Part shown: one piece after another, positions 7,460 through 15,405 of the stretch
How positions within the stretch are numbered: position 1 is the stretch's first letter
Layout of the letters: each line of letters starts with the position of its first letter
DNA from: Crenobacter intestini
GTDB lineage: Bacteria; Pseudomonadota; Gammaproteobacteria; Burkholderiales; Chromobacteriaceae
Direction of reading: 5' to 3'
Length of the DNA stretch: 36,694 nucleotides
Assembly (NCBI RefSeq): GCF_004919095.1
Contig: NZ_STGJ01000023.1
Coordinates: 1 to 36,694 of the forward strand
The notes under the pieces: model-generated
The model's input: the letters and a program-made list of their open reading frames with translations, nothing else
The model's database searches: none
Told to the model about the DNA's origin: nothing
Made by a program: the position numbers and the translations under genes

Positions 7460-8775
7460 CCCTGGGCGGTGCCTGGCGGCTGCGCCGGCATCGCCGCGCA
7501 CGGCCAGGCCAGGATGAAGCGCGCGCCCCCGGAGGGCGAGGCTTCCGCGCGCGCGTAGCCCGAGTGCGCACGTGCGATGCCGGCGACGATCGCGAGCCCC
7601 AGCCCGTGGCCGCCGGTGCGGCGGTCGCGGCTGGCGTCCAGCCGCACGAAGGGCTCGAACACCCGCTCGCGGTCGTCCGGTGCGATACCGGCGCCGTCGT
7701 CGTCGACGGTCAACCGCCAGTACCCGTTCTCCTTGGCAAGCGCCACCGTCACGCGGTTTTTCGCGTGGCGCGCCGCGTTGGCTAGGAGGTTGTCCAGCGC
7801 GCGGCCCATCAGGTGCGGGTCGGCGGTGAAACCAGCCGGCGTCTGCGCCGTCGCTTGCCACTGCCAGTCAAGCGTCGGGCCCAGCGCGCGGGCGCGTTCC
7901 AGATGGCGGCCCAGCCATGTTGCGCTATCGATGGCGGACGGGGCGAGCGGCGTCTGCGGGCTGTCCAGCCTGGCGTGCAGCAGCATCTCTTCGAGCAGGG
8001 CGTCGATCTCGTCGAGGTCGCGCTCCATCGACGCCGACCACGCGGCCGACGCGTCGCCGCCTGCGCCCAGCGCCAGCCGGTAGCGCAGGCGTGCCACCGG
8101 CGAGCGCAACTCGTGCGCGAGCGCGTCGGTCAGCGCCTTGCGCTGCTCCATCTGCCGGTTGACCCGCTCGACCATCAGGTTGAACGCGCCGCCCAGCCGC
8201 TGGATGCCGGAGCGCGGCGGCAAGTCGACGCGTACCTGCTGGCGGCCCTGCCCGAAGCGCAACGCGGCACGTTCGAAGGCCCGGAGGTCGCGCGCCAGCG
8301 GGTACATCCACAACAGCACCGGGATGGCCAGCGACAGCGCGATCACGAGGATCAGCGCGTAGTCGACCCAGTGGATCTGGTGCTGGAAGATCAGGTAGCG
8401 CAGGGGGCCGGCCACCAGCAGGTAGCGCGGATCGGGCATGCGCTGCAGGAACAGGTACTCGTCCTCGAGCATCACGATATTGCCGGCGGCAAGCTCGCCG
8501 CGGTCGGCTTCGCTCAGGTTAAACGCGGTGGCCGGCTCGATGCGCAGCGGGAAGGACAGGCGCTGGCCGGCGGCCGCGAGTTCCGCCGACCAGCGCTCGG
8601 GCGGCACGTTGCCAAGCTCGCTGGTGATCAGTGTCAGCGACGCGGTCAGCAGGTCGCTCAGGTAACGGTCGCTGGCCGAGTCGACCACCCGGCCGTAGAC
8701 CGAGCCGATCAGCAGCACCACGGTCAGGAAGCAGCCGACCAGCAGCAGGTAGAACTGGACGAAGAGCTTGCGCAT
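7456..8775 (-). CDS. rstB: RstB-like sensor histidine kinase
   Basis: A 439-residue inner-membrane sensor kinase. Seen: TM1 at residues 7-28, a periplasmic domain of about 110 residues, TM2 at about 137-158, a HAMP-like linker, the H-box ALAHELRSPVARLRYRL with H221, an N-box DNLLANAARHA, and G-boxes DDDGAGIAPDD and GGHGLGLAIVAGIA. ATG 8775 shares one base with the regulator's stop (TGATG), so the pair is coupled. The RstB assignment rests on the partner regulator, the domain plan and an RstA box upstream. In enterobacteria RstBA belongs to the PhoPQ/acid-response network. Confidence 0.8.
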   Translation of the reverse strand: MRKLFVQFYLLLVGCFLTVVLLIGSVYGRVVDSASDRYLSDLLTASLTLITSELGNVPPERWSAELAAAGQRLSFPLRIEPATAFNLSEADRGELAAGNIVMLEDEYLFLQRMPDPRYLLVAGPLRYLIFQHQIHWVDYALILVIALSLAIPVLLWMYPLARDLRAFERAALRFGQGRQQVRVDLPPRSGIQRLGGAFNLMVERVNRQMEQRKALTDALAHELRSPVARLRYRLALGAGGDASAAWSASMERDLDEIDALLEEMLLHARLDSPQTPLAPSAIDSATWLGRHLERARALGPTLDWQWQATAQTPAGFTADPHLMGRALDNLLANAARHAKNRVTVALAKENGYWRLTVDDDGAGIAPDDRERVFEPFVRLDASRDRRTGGHGLGLAIVAGIARAHSGYARAEASPSGGARFILAWPCAAMPAQPPGTAQG

Positions 8776-9488
8776 CACCAGCCCTCGGCGACGAACAGAT
8801 AGCCCTGGTTGCGCAGCGTCTTGATGCGGGTCGGCGCCGGCGGCATGTCGCCCAGCTTGCGGCGCAGCCGCGAGACGGCGACGTCGACGCTGCGGTCCAG
8901 TCCGTCGTAGCTGACGCCGCGCATCGCCTGCATCAGCGTGTCGCGGCTGAGCACCTGCCCGGCGTGGCTCGCCATCAGCCATAACAGGTCGAATTCCGAG
9001 GTCGACAACGCGAGAGGCTGCCCCGCTAGCTCGACCTCGCGCCGGCCTTCGTCGACGACGAGCGCGCCGAAGACGAGCAGTGTCCGCCGTGCGGGAGGCG
9101 AGGGGGGAATGGGCAGGGGGGCGGTGCCCTTGCGGCGCAACAGGCTGCGCAGGCGGGCGAGCAGCACCGTCGGCGGCGAGGTCTTCAGTACGAAATCGTC
9201 GGCACCGATCTCGAAGCTGAGGATCTGGTTGAGGTCGCTGTCGAGCGAAGTCAGCATCACGACCGGCCCGTCAAAGCCCGGGCGCAGCTCGCGGCACAGC
9301 GTCAGCCCGTCCTTGCCCGGCAACATGATGTCCAGCAGCACGAGGTCCGGCTGTTCGCGCGCGATGGTCGCGAGCGCCGCGTCGCCGCGCGGCTCGAGCA
9401 CGACGTCCATCTGGTGGCGGGCGAGAAAGTCGGCGATCAGCGCGCCAAGTTCGGCGTCATCCTCGACGAACACGATCCTGCAAGACAT
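8775..9488 (-). CDS. rstA: RstA-like OmpR-family response regulator
   Basis: A 237-residue response regulator. Seen: acidic pocket EDD at 9-11, phosphoacceptor D53 (LLDIMLPGKDG), conserved T80, K102 in GADDFVLKTS, and a C-terminal winged helix with LSTSEFDLLWLM and SVDVAVSRLRRKLGD. The residue after K102 is Thr rather than the common Pro. A perfect match to the E. coli RstA box lies 64 nt upstream at 9552-9565, in the region shared with an Asr-like gene, as expected for a true RstA. Confidence 0.82.
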   Translation of the reverse strand: MSCRIVFVEDDAELGALIADFLARHQMDVVLEPRGDAALATIAREQPDLVLLDIMLPGKDGLTLCRELRPGFDGPVVMLTSLDSDLNQILSFEIGADDFVLKTSPPTVLLARLRSLLRRKGTAPLPIPPSPPARRTLLVFGALVVDEGRREVELAGQPLALSTSEFDLLWLMASHAGQVLSRDTLMQAMRGVSYDGLDRSVDVAVSRLRRKLGDMPPAPTRIKTLRNQGYLFVAEGW

Positions 9489-9551
9489 GGGTACTCCTGA
9501 TCCGGTGCCGGACGGATTGTGCTACATACGGCCGCTGTGCGGTGCGGCAAT

Positions 9552-9565
9552 TACATTTGGTTACA
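9552..9565. promoter_or_regulatory. RstA box between rstA and the Asr-like gene
   Basis: TACATTTGGTTACA matches the E. coli RstA consensus TACATNTNGTTACA at every fixed base. On the plus strand it lies just upstream of a weak -35 position (about 9568-9573) and a GATAGT -10 (9591-9596), spacing 17, which would serve the Asr-like gene. It could also autoregulate rstA on the minus strand. Confidence 0.75.
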
Positions 9566-9673
9566 TTGCATCACAATTTGAAACGGACGGGATAGTACGG
9601 TCGGGGCTAGTCTGCTCGGCGTGGAAACCGGATGTCGTTTCCAGCCACCCCACCCGCAGATAAAGGATTGACC

Positions 9674-10069
9674 ATGCTGAAAAAACTGATCGCCTTCGCC
9701 GTTGCCTCCGCCTTCGCCGGTTCCGCCTTCGCTTCGCAGCCGGCTGCTCCGGCTGCCGCTCCGGCCGTCAAGCCGGTCGTGGCCGCTGCCGCCGCCAAGC
9801 CGGCCGAACAGAAGAAAGTGTCGGCCGCCAAGGTCGAGAAGAAGGCCGTGGTGCAGAAAGCCCAGGCAACCAAGAAGAAGGTCGTGAAGAAGGCTGAAGC
9901 CAAGACCGAAGGCAAGGCTGTCGAGCAGAAAGCCCAGGCCACCAAGAAGAAGGTCGTGAAGAAGGCTGAAGCCAAGACCGAAGCCAAGGCTGTCGAGCAG
10001 AAAGCCCAGTCCACCAAGAAAAAAGAGCAGAAGCCGGCTGCCAAGCAGGCCGCTTCCGCCGCCAAGTAA
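9674..10069 (+). CDS. asr: Asr-like acid-shock protein, Lys/Ala repeats
   Basis: A 131-residue exported basic protein. Seen: signal peptide MLKKLIAFAVASAFAGSAFA, an Ala/Pro-rich stretch, then a 24-residue repeat QKAQATKKKVVKKAEAK... present about 2.5 times, ending in AAK repeats. E. coli Asr has the same plan (signal peptide, Ala/Pro segment, QKAQAAKK-type repeats) and is directly activated by RstA in acid; here an RstA box precedes the gene. The intrinsically disordered basic protein is thought to act in the periplasm at low pH. ATG 9674 follows AAAGGA; the in-frame codons upstream lie in the promoter leader. The symbol is by analogy. Confidence 0.75.
   Translation: MLKKLIAFAVASAFAGSAFASQPAAPAAAPAVKPVVAAAAAKPAEQKKVSAAKVEKKAVVQKAQATKKKVVKKAEAKTEGKAVEQKAQATKKKVVKKAEAKTEAKAVEQKAQSTKKKEQKPAAKQAASAAK
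9853..10020 (+). repeat. 72-bp tandem repeat inside the Asr-like gene
   Basis: The unit starts with GCAGAAAGCCCAG at 9853, 9925 and 9997, an exact 72-bp period. Two units are nearly identical and the third is truncated after about 24 bp. It encodes 24-residue Lys/Ala repeats and could expand or contract by slippage. Confidence 0.9.
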
Positions 10070-10093
10070 TTCCTGGTAGTTCTCTCTCTTCCG

Positions 10094-10115
10094 GGGCGCG
10101 CAAGCGCCCTTTTTT
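10094..10115 (+). terminator. Rho-independent terminator of the Asr-like gene
   Basis: Stem GGGCGC (10094-10099) and GCGCCC (10104-10109) closed by a GCAA tetraloop, followed by six T. Confidence 0.9.
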
Positions 10116-10126
10116 GATGAATGCCC

Positions 10127-10930
10127 ATGTCCAAGTCGCGTCTGGCCTGGCTGTTGCCGGCCCTGTTGTCCGCCATGCCGGCTGTTGCCGGTAACCGCCT
10201 GCTGTTCGGCCACGACGACCGGGTGGCGGTGGTGCCGGACCGCAGGCCCTGGCAGGCGATCGGCCAGCTCGAATCGCGCTCCGGCCAGCTGTGTACCGGC
10301 ACGCTGATCGCGCCCGACATCGTGTTGAGCGCCGGCCATTGCCTGATCGACGAACACGGCCGCTTCGACCCCGCCGTCGCGTTCCGGCTGGCCCAGCACG
10401 GCGAGGCGCAAGCCGCGCTCGGCGAACCTGTGCTTGCCTTCGTCGACCGCCGCCTGATGGACGGGCTCTCGCCGGCGCGTGGCGGCGGCGTTGCCATTTC
10501 GCCCGAGGCGGCGCCCTACGATATCGCGCTGGTGCGCCTGCGCGCGCCGATCGCGCCGGCTGCGGCGACGCTGCCGCTGTTCGGCGGTGACGCACGCGCC
10601 CTGCGTGTGGCGCTGCGGGCCACCGGCTGGCACGTTAGCCAGGCCGGTTACCCGGAAGACGACAGCGGGCACCTGAAGGCCCATCTGGACTGCAAGGTCA
10701 GCGCGCTGCTAGGCAGTGCCCGGCTGACCCACCGCTGTGACACGCTGGGCGGCGACAGCGGCTCGCCCCTGCTGCTGGAGGTGGCCGGCGCGCCGGTGGT
10801 GGCCGCTGTGCAAAGTTCGGCACCCGACGCGGCCGACCGCGCCCGCGCCGACAACGTCGCGGTACCTGTATTGCGCTTGGGCGGGGCGCTGGCCTGGCTG
10901 CGCGCCGCCGACAAGGAGAATGCACCATGA
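10127..10930 (+). CDS. Secreted trypsin-like serine protease
   Basis: A 267-residue chymotrypsin-fold (S1) protease. Seen: signal peptide ending near AMPAVAG, then the catalytic triad His in VLSAGHCLI, Asp in APYDIALVRLRAP and Ser in LGGDSGSPLLLEV. Cysteines beside the His and before GGDSGSP fit family disulfides. ATG 10121 is an alternative start 6 nt upstream. The gene begins only 12 nt after the asr-like terminator, so it may need its own promoter or read-through. Its last codon overlaps the next gene (ATGA), so a functional link with the zinc-ribbon protein is possible. The target protein is unknown. Confidence 0.87.
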   Translation: MSKSRLAWLLPALLSAMPAVAGNRLLFGHDDRVAVVPDRRPWQAIGQLESRSGQLCTGTLIAPDIVLSAGHCLIDEHGRFDPAVAFRLAQHGEAQAALGEPVLAFVDRRLMDGLSPARGGGVAISPEAAPYDIALVRLRAPIAPAAATLPLFGGDARALRVALRATGWHVSQAGYPEDDSGHLKAHLDCKVSALLGSARLTHRCDTLGGDSGSPLLLEVAGAPVVAAVQSSAPDAADRARADNVAVPVLRLGGALAWLRAADKENAP

Positions 10931-11304
10931 AAGAAGCGCGTTCGATCGCGGGGATGCAGTTTGGCCGGCTGACTGCGGTCGGCTTTCTCGCCCGCCACCC
11001 GGCCGGCCGCCAGTTCCGCCACCTGTGGGCGTTCGACTGCGGCTGCGGGCAGCGTGTCGTGTTGTTCAAGGACGACGTGCTCAAGGGGCGGGTCCACTCC
11101 TGCGGCTGTGCGCGCAAGGGCAGCGTACCGGGTGCCAACGACCGCAGTTGGCTGCTTGAGCAAGCTGCGGCGTCGACGCCGTGGGTGAGCGAGCGCCCCG
11201 ACCGCGACGGCCATTTCATCGTGCGCCGGCAAAGCGGGCGCGCGCCGGCCATCCCGTCTTTATTCGCGTTGTTGTCGGGTATTTGTCCGGAGCGCAGTGC
11301 CTGA
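10927..11304 (+). CDS. Zinc-ribbon protein of unknown function
   Basis: A 125-residue protein with the pattern GMQFGRLTAVGFL, W-A-FDCGCG, then a basic segment and RVHSCGCARKG, giving two CxC pairs about 18 residues apart that can bind one zinc. This module usually stands before HNH or AP2 domains in phage and homing proteins; here it is alone, followed by a C-terminal part without a recognisable domain. It has no signal peptide although its coupled neighbour (ATGA overlap) is a secreted protease. I cannot assign a function. Confidence 0.7.
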   Translation: MKEARSIAGMQFGRLTAVGFLARHPAGRQFRHLWAFDCGCGQRVVLFKDDVLKGRVHSCGCARKGSVPGANDRSWLLEQAAASTPWVSERPDRDGHFIVRRQSGRAPAIPSLFALLSGICPERSA

Positions 11305-11369
11305 AAGCCACCTGCGGCGTATAGAAATTGATTCTGCTCGGATTTAGTCTTGCTAAGGAAGAGAAAAAC

Positions 11370-11395
11370 GGCCATATGGGCAGCTCCATATGGCC
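11370..11395. repeat. Perfect inverted repeat GGCCATATGG, 6-nt loop
   Basis: Arms GGCCATATGG (11370-11379) and CCATATGGCC (11386-11395) enclose GCAGCT. On the minus strand the hairpin is followed by GTTTTTCTC, resembling a terminator facing left, yet no minus-strand gene lies upstream for 3 kb. It may instead be an operator. The intergenic stretch 11305-11553 otherwise holds only an A/T-rich TATAATTT near 11530, a candidate -10 for the PAP2 gene. Confidence 0.6.
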
Positions 11396-11553
11396 ATAAA
11401 ACGCCCAAACTTTTGAACGTTCGTCGGTTTTTGGCGGCGCAGGATTGAGTCATGCCGCTTGCCTTGTACTCTCTGCCGGTTGTAATAACATTCAGGCAAG
11501 TGCTCGTAGAACTCCGCAGTCAACGATAAATATAATTTACTCTGGGGGCAGTC

Positions 11554-12264
11554 ATGGCAAATGCGATGTTGGCTTCAATTGCCGATCTGGACGATCGTAT
11601 GGTCGTTTTCATCAACGGCTATATGCATCGGAGCCCGCTGTTCGACCATTTTCTTGCTTGGGCGATGAACGCCCTGCTCATCAAATTCCTGCCCATGGTC
11701 TTGGCCATCTGCTGGGTGTGGTTTGCCGGCGCGACTGGTGAGGCCGGTCGCCGAAAGATACTGGCGGGGATCCTGGTCGGATTGGCCGCGTTGTTCCTGA
11801 CCCGCATCATGGCGACGGCCTTGCCGTTCCGGACGCGCCCTTATACCAACCCTGACCTTCACTTTGTCACAGACATGGTCGGCGCGATGCGGACGTGGAG
11901 TTCTTTTCCAAGCGACCACGCCGGACTGGCATTTGCATTGGCGGCTACCCTGTTTCGTGTATCACCGTTGCTTGGCATTTGGGCGTTTATTCATTCGATC
12001 CTGTTTATCTGTTTTCCCCGTTTTTATTTCGGCATGCACTACCCGTCTGATTTATTGGCCGGCGCACTGGTAGGTTTGTTGTCCATTGTCTTGTACGCCA
12101 AACTGGATCCGCAAGGCCGCATGGTCAAACCGCTGCTCGCCATTGAGCGAGCAATCCCGCAGTTTTTCTACACAGCCGGGTTTTTCCTGCTGTTCGAGAT
12201 TGCGGAAATGTTCGATAGCCTGCGCTTGGTCGCGAGCGCGTTGTTCAAGAGTATCGGACACTGA
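11554..12264 (+). CDS. PAP2-family phosphatase, undecaprenyl-diphosphatase-like
   Basis: A 236-residue multi-pass membrane protein. All three PAP2 motifs are intact: PFRTRPY, SFPSDHAGLAFA and RFYFGMHYPSDLLAG with the catalytic histidines. This arrangement is common in undecaprenyl pyrophosphate phosphatases (BcrC/YbjG-like), which recycle the lipid carrier for cell-wall and LPS synthesis. About 60 extra C-terminal residues include a final membrane segment (FFYTAGFFLLFEIAEMF). Base composition is visibly less GC-rich than its neighbours, suggesting transfer. ATG 11554 follows CTGGGGGCAG. No QseB-type box precedes it. Confidence 0.87.
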   Translation: MANAMLASIADLDDRMVVFINGYMHRSPLFDHFLAWAMNALLIKFLPMVLAICWVWFAGATGEAGRRKILAGILVGLAALFLTRIMATALPFRTRPYTNPDLHFVTDMVGAMRTWSSFPSDHAGLAFALAATLFRVSPLLGIWAFIHSILFICFPRFYFGMHYPSDLLAGALVGLLSIVLYAKLDPQGRMVKPLLAIERAIPQFFYTAGFFLLFEIAEMFDSLRLVASALFKSIGH

Positions 12265-12411
12265 GCGTTGTCCGGCCGGTAACGCCTGCCTTCCCCCCAA
12301 ACGGCAGGGTTGCCTGGGCTTGTCTGTTCCTCCGGTTTTCGCTGTGCCCGCCGAGGGAGGATCAGTCTGAAGAGACGCTGCCTGTTGTAGCGGCCGTGCG
12401 TCATTGCCTAT

Positions 12412-12444
12412 CTTAAGCTCTTTTTAATCCACAACTGTTCCAAT
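12412..12444 (+). promoter_or_regulatory. QseB/PmrA-type box and -10 upstream of qseB
   Basis: CTTAAG (12412-12417), 5 nt, TTTAAT (12423-12428), 10 nt, then TCCAAT (12439-12444) as -10. It predicts autoregulation of qseBC with a leader of about 90 nt. The rest of 12265-12542 shows no gene. Confidence 0.7.
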
Positions 12445-12542
12445 AACAGGCTGTTGCGCATGGCTGCCGCGAGTCTTGCCCTGAAGCAAGCGCGGTTCGC
12501 GTGTCGTGCGGTAAGCTCGTCACAGGACAGGGAGGAAAACGG

Positions 12543-13205
12543 ATGCGGATATTGCTGGCGGAAGACGACGCGCTGATCGGGGACGGGCTGCAGATCGGCC
12601 TCAGGGCGCTGGGGTTCAACGTGGACTGGTTCCGCGACGGGCGAGAGGCCCAGCAGGCGCTGTCGGCGGCGGCGTACGACGCGGTAGTGCTCGACTTGGG
12701 CTTGCCCGGCGCCGACGGGCTTGATGTGCTCGCCGCCTGGCGGCGTGCCGGGCGCAGCGAACCCGTGCTGGTGCTGACCGCGCGCGACGCGCTCGCCGAC
12801 CGGGTGGGCGGCCTGGACGCTGGTGCCGACGATTATCTGGCCAAGCCGTTCGCGCTTGCCGAGGTCGCCGCGCGTCTGCGCGCGCTGATCCGCCGCCATC
12901 ACGGGCAGGCGTCGCCGACCATGAGCGCGGGCGAGGTCTGCCTCGACCCAGTCGCGCGCAAGGTGACGCTCGCAGGGGAAGCAGTCGAATTGACCGCGCG
13001 TGAGTTTGAACTGCTCGAGCTGTTGATGGCGAGCCGGGGCCGGGTGCTGACCAAGGAGCTGATCGAGGAGAAACTGTACGGCTGGAGCCGCGACGTCGAG
13101 AGCAACACGGTCGAAGTGCACGTGCACCACCTGCGCAAGAAGCTGGGAAGCGCGCTGATCCGCACCGTGCGCGGCGTCGGCTACACGCTGGGAGAGCCGG
13201 CGTGA
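12543..13205 (+). CDS. qseB: QseB/PmrA-like response regulator
   Basis: A 220-residue OmpR-family regulator. Seen: EDD at 7-9, phosphoacceptor D51 ([16 protein letters not shown]), T/S of the LTARDAL block, the KPF lysine, and a C-terminal winged helix ([41 protein letters not shown]). These recognition-helix residues are those of the QseB/PmrA/ColR branch, which binds CTTAA direct repeats; four such sites occur in this window, one in its own promoter. ATG 12543 follows GGGAGGAAAAC. The sensor gene overlaps by 4 nt (GTGA). Confidence 0.88.
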   Translation: MRILLAEDDALIGDGLQIGLRALGFNVDWFRDGREAQQALSAAAYDAVVLDLGLPGADGLDVLAAWRRAGRSEPVLVLTARDALADRVGGLDAGADDYLAKPFALAEVAARLRALIRRHHGQASPTMSAGEVCLDPVARKVTLAGEAVELTAREFELLELLMASRGRVLTKELIEEKLYGWSRDVESNTVEVHVHHLRKKLGSALIRTVRGVGYTLGEPA

Positions 13206-14563
13206 GGCGGGTGCGCAGCCTGCGCGTACAGGTGATGCTGACGGTCGCGCTGGCAGTCACCCTGCTGTGGGGCCTGAGCGCCGGCATCGCGTGGTGGCAG
13301 GTGCGCCACGAGATCGACGAACTGTTTGACACCCAGCAGATGCAGTTTGCCCGCCAACTGCTCGCCGCCGACCTGCACGACTTCGACGACGACAGCGCGC
13401 GTCTGCCGCGCGGGCGCGAGCTGTTGCCCAAGTCCTTGCCCAAGGCACGGCGCGGCAGCCTGGAGGACGACGCGCTGTCGTTCTCGGTGTGGAGCGAGGG
13501 CGGCGAGCAACTGTTCGCCGACGGTGGCGAGCACCGCCTGCCCCCGCCTGACGGTCAGTACGGCTTTTACGATGTCCGGCTGGATGGCGAGGCGTGGCGC
13601 GTGCTCTACCTGGCCTTGCCTGACGGCCACCGCACTGCGGTGGTCGGCCAGGCGCTCGAGTTCCGCGACGAAGTGGCCAGCGAAGTGCTCGCCGCGCAGC
13701 TATTGCCGTGGCTGGTCGCGCTACCGCTGTTGCTGCTGGCCGTCTGGCTGACACTCAGCCGCCGCCTCTCGCCGCTCAAGCGCTTGGCCGTCCAATTGCG
13801 CGCTCGCAACCTGGACGACGCGACACCTTTGCAGGCGACGCTGCCGTCTGAAGTGCAGCCCATGCTCGACGCGATCAACGCGCTGACCGGGCGCATGGCC
13901 GACACGCTGACCCGCGAGCGCCGCTTCACGGCGGACGCTGCGCACGAATTGCGCACGCCGCTGGCTGCGCTCAAGGTGCAGGCCGAGGTCGCCGCGCTGC
14001 CCCTGCCCGACATCGATCGCGCGCGGGCGCTGTCGCAACTTGACGCTGGTATCGACCGTGCGACGCGCCTCGTCAACCAGCTGCTCGCGCTGACCCGGCT
14101 CGATCCGTTGGCGGGCCCGGCCGACACGCAAACCGTCGACTGGGCGCGGGTGGCCGCGCAGGTGCAGGCCGACGCCGCGCCGTTTGCCGCAGAGCGCGGC
14201 GTGCGCTTCACGGTGAGCGGCGACGCGGCGCACGCCTTGCCGCTGGCGGGCGACGAGACGCTGCTCGCGCTGATGCTGCGCAACCTCGCCGACAACGCGG
14301 TGCGCTACAGCCAGGACCACGGCGGCGAGGTCGAGCTTACCCTCGCGCCGGACGCGGTGAGCGTGCTCGACAACGGGCCGGGCATCGCGCCCGAACTGTT
14401 GCCGCGCATCCGCGAGCGCTTCTTCCGGCCGGCCGGCCAGACCGAGACCGGCAGCGGGCTGGGGCTGTCCATCGTCGAGCGGGTCGCCCAGTTGCACGGG
14501 CTCAAGCTGCTGCTTGAGAACCGCCCGGAAGGCGGGCTTGCCGCGCGCATCGTGTGCGGCTGA
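13202..14563 (+). CDS. qseC: QseC-like sensor histidine kinase
   Basis: A 453-residue sensor kinase starting with GTG. Seen: TM1 at about 10-30, a periplasmic domain beginning [18 protein letters not shown] (a QseC hallmark; E37-x2-E40 resembles the metal-sensing ExxE of PmrB) with an acidic run near residues 57-64, TM2 at about 163-180, the H-box [19 protein letters not shown] with H248, the N-box [11 protein letters not shown], and G-boxes DNGPGIAPE and [13 protein letters not shown]. QseC in enterobacteria responds to catechol-type signals and cross-talks with PmrB; the ligand here is unknown. It ends 53 nt from the convergent SDR gene. Confidence 0.87.
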   Translation: MRRVRSLRVQVMLTVALAVTLLWGLSAGIAWWQVRHEIDELFDTQQMQFARQLLAADLHDFDDDSARLPRGRELLPKSLPKARRGSLEDDALSFSVWSEGGEQLFADGGEHRLPPPDGQYGFYDVRLDGEAWRVLYLALPDGHRTAVVGQALEFRDEVASEVLAAQLLPWLVALPLLLLAVWLTLSRRLSPLKRLAVQLRARNLDDATPLQATLPSEVQPMLDAINALTGRMADTLTRERRFTADAAHELRTPLAALKVQAEVAALPLPDIDRARALSQLDAGIDRATRLVNQLLALTRLDPLAGPADTQTVDWARVAAQVQADAAPFAAERGVRFTVSGDAAHALPLAGDETLLALMLRNLADNAVRYSQDHGGEVELTLAPDAVSVLDNGPGIAPELLPRIRERFFRPAGQTETGSGLGLSIVERVAQLHGLKLLLENRPEGGLAARIVCG

Positions 14564-14585
14564 GGAGAAAGCAGGAAGGTCGAGG

Positions 14586-14608
14586 CGGCCGGCACCAGAC
14601 GCCGGCCG
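14586..14608. terminator. Hairpin between convergent qseC and SDR genes
   Basis: Stem CGGCCGGC (14586-14593) and GCCGGCCG (14601-14608), 7-nt loop. It lacks a long T tract on either strand, so it is a weak terminator candidate for both operons. Confidence 0.45.
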
Positions 14609-14616
14609 TCGGCGTT

Positions 14617-15405
14617 TCAGGGCAGGTGGCGGCGGATCAGCGCGAGCTTGCCGGCGAGCGCCTTGTCGACCAGTGCCGGGCAGGCGAGGTTCAGGCGGGC
14701 AAACAGCTTCTCCGGCCAGCCAAGGAAATGCCGGCCGCCGCGCCCCGCGTCCAGCGCGGCGAGTACCGCCTGCGCGACCACGGCCGGGGTGTCGCTGTGG
14801 TTGCCCATCGCGTCGTTCAGCGCGTTGACCGCAGCGCTGTTGAGCGCGGTGTCGGTCGCGCGAGGCGCGATATGGTGCACGCAGAGGCCGCGGTCGGCGA
14901 ACTCGCGGCGCAGCGCCTCGCTGAAGCCGTAGAGGCCGAACTTGCTCGCCGAGTACGCCGCGTGGCCGGGGAAGGCGAGGCTGCCGAAGGTCGAGCCGAT
15001 ATTGACGAGGTCGGCGCTGCCGCACGCGAGCAATTGCGGCAGCAGCGCACGGGTCAGCTGCATGGTCGCAGTCAGGTTGGCGGTGACGACAGCATCAATC
15101 CTGTCGTCGTCCATCCGCTCGAAGGCGGCGAAACAGCCGACGCCGGCGGCGTTGATAAGGCCGCCTGCGCCGCCCGCGTCGGTGCAGGCGGTAACCAGCG
15201 CGGCACGGCCGTCGGCGGTGGCGAGGTCGCTGGCGACCCATACCGGGTCGGCCGACGCGGGCAGTCGGCTTGCGAGCGCGGCGAGGCGCGTGCCGTCGCG
15301 GCCAGCCAGAACCAGGCGGTGGCCGCGGGCGGCCACCGCCTCGGCGATCGCGCCGCCGATGCCGCCGGAGGCGCCGGTGACGACGAAGGTGCGGGCGTTC
15401 TTCAT
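14617..15405 (-). CDS. Short-chain dehydrogenase/reductase, last gene of the four-gene operon
   Basis: A 262-residue classical SDR. Seen: nucleotide-binding TGASGGIG at 10-17, NAAG at 85-88, catalytic S138, Y151 and K155 (YSASK), with AGRDG after strand 2, which favours NADP(H). It probably reduces a ketone or oxidises an alcohol made earlier in the pathway. The start ATG 15405 overlaps the upstream diiron gene by 4 nt (ATGA). The C-terminal part (HFLGWPEKLFARLN) resembles SDRs acting on fatty-acyl chains, but the substrate is not known. Confidence 0.88.
   Translation of the reverse strand: MKNARTFVVTGASGGIGGAIAEAVAARGHRLVLAGRDGTRLAALASRLPASADPVWVASDLATADGRAALVTACTDAGGAGGLINAAGVGCFAAFERMDDDRIDAVVTANLTATMQLTRALLPQLLACGSADLVNIGSTFGSLAFPGHAAYSASKFGLYGFSEALRREFADRGLCVHHIAPRATDTALNSAAVNALNDAMGNHSDTPAVVAQAVLAALDAGRGGRHFLGWPEKLFARLNLACPALVDKALAGKLALIRRHLP

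Noticed and set aside
9853-10020. CRISPR-like periodic repeat
   Set aside because: Units are contiguous, in frame and encode a Lys/Ala repeat protein; there are no unique spacers.
10927-11304. Prophage remnant suggested by the phage-like zinc ribbon
   Set aside because: No integrase, structural phage gene or attachment repeat is nearby.
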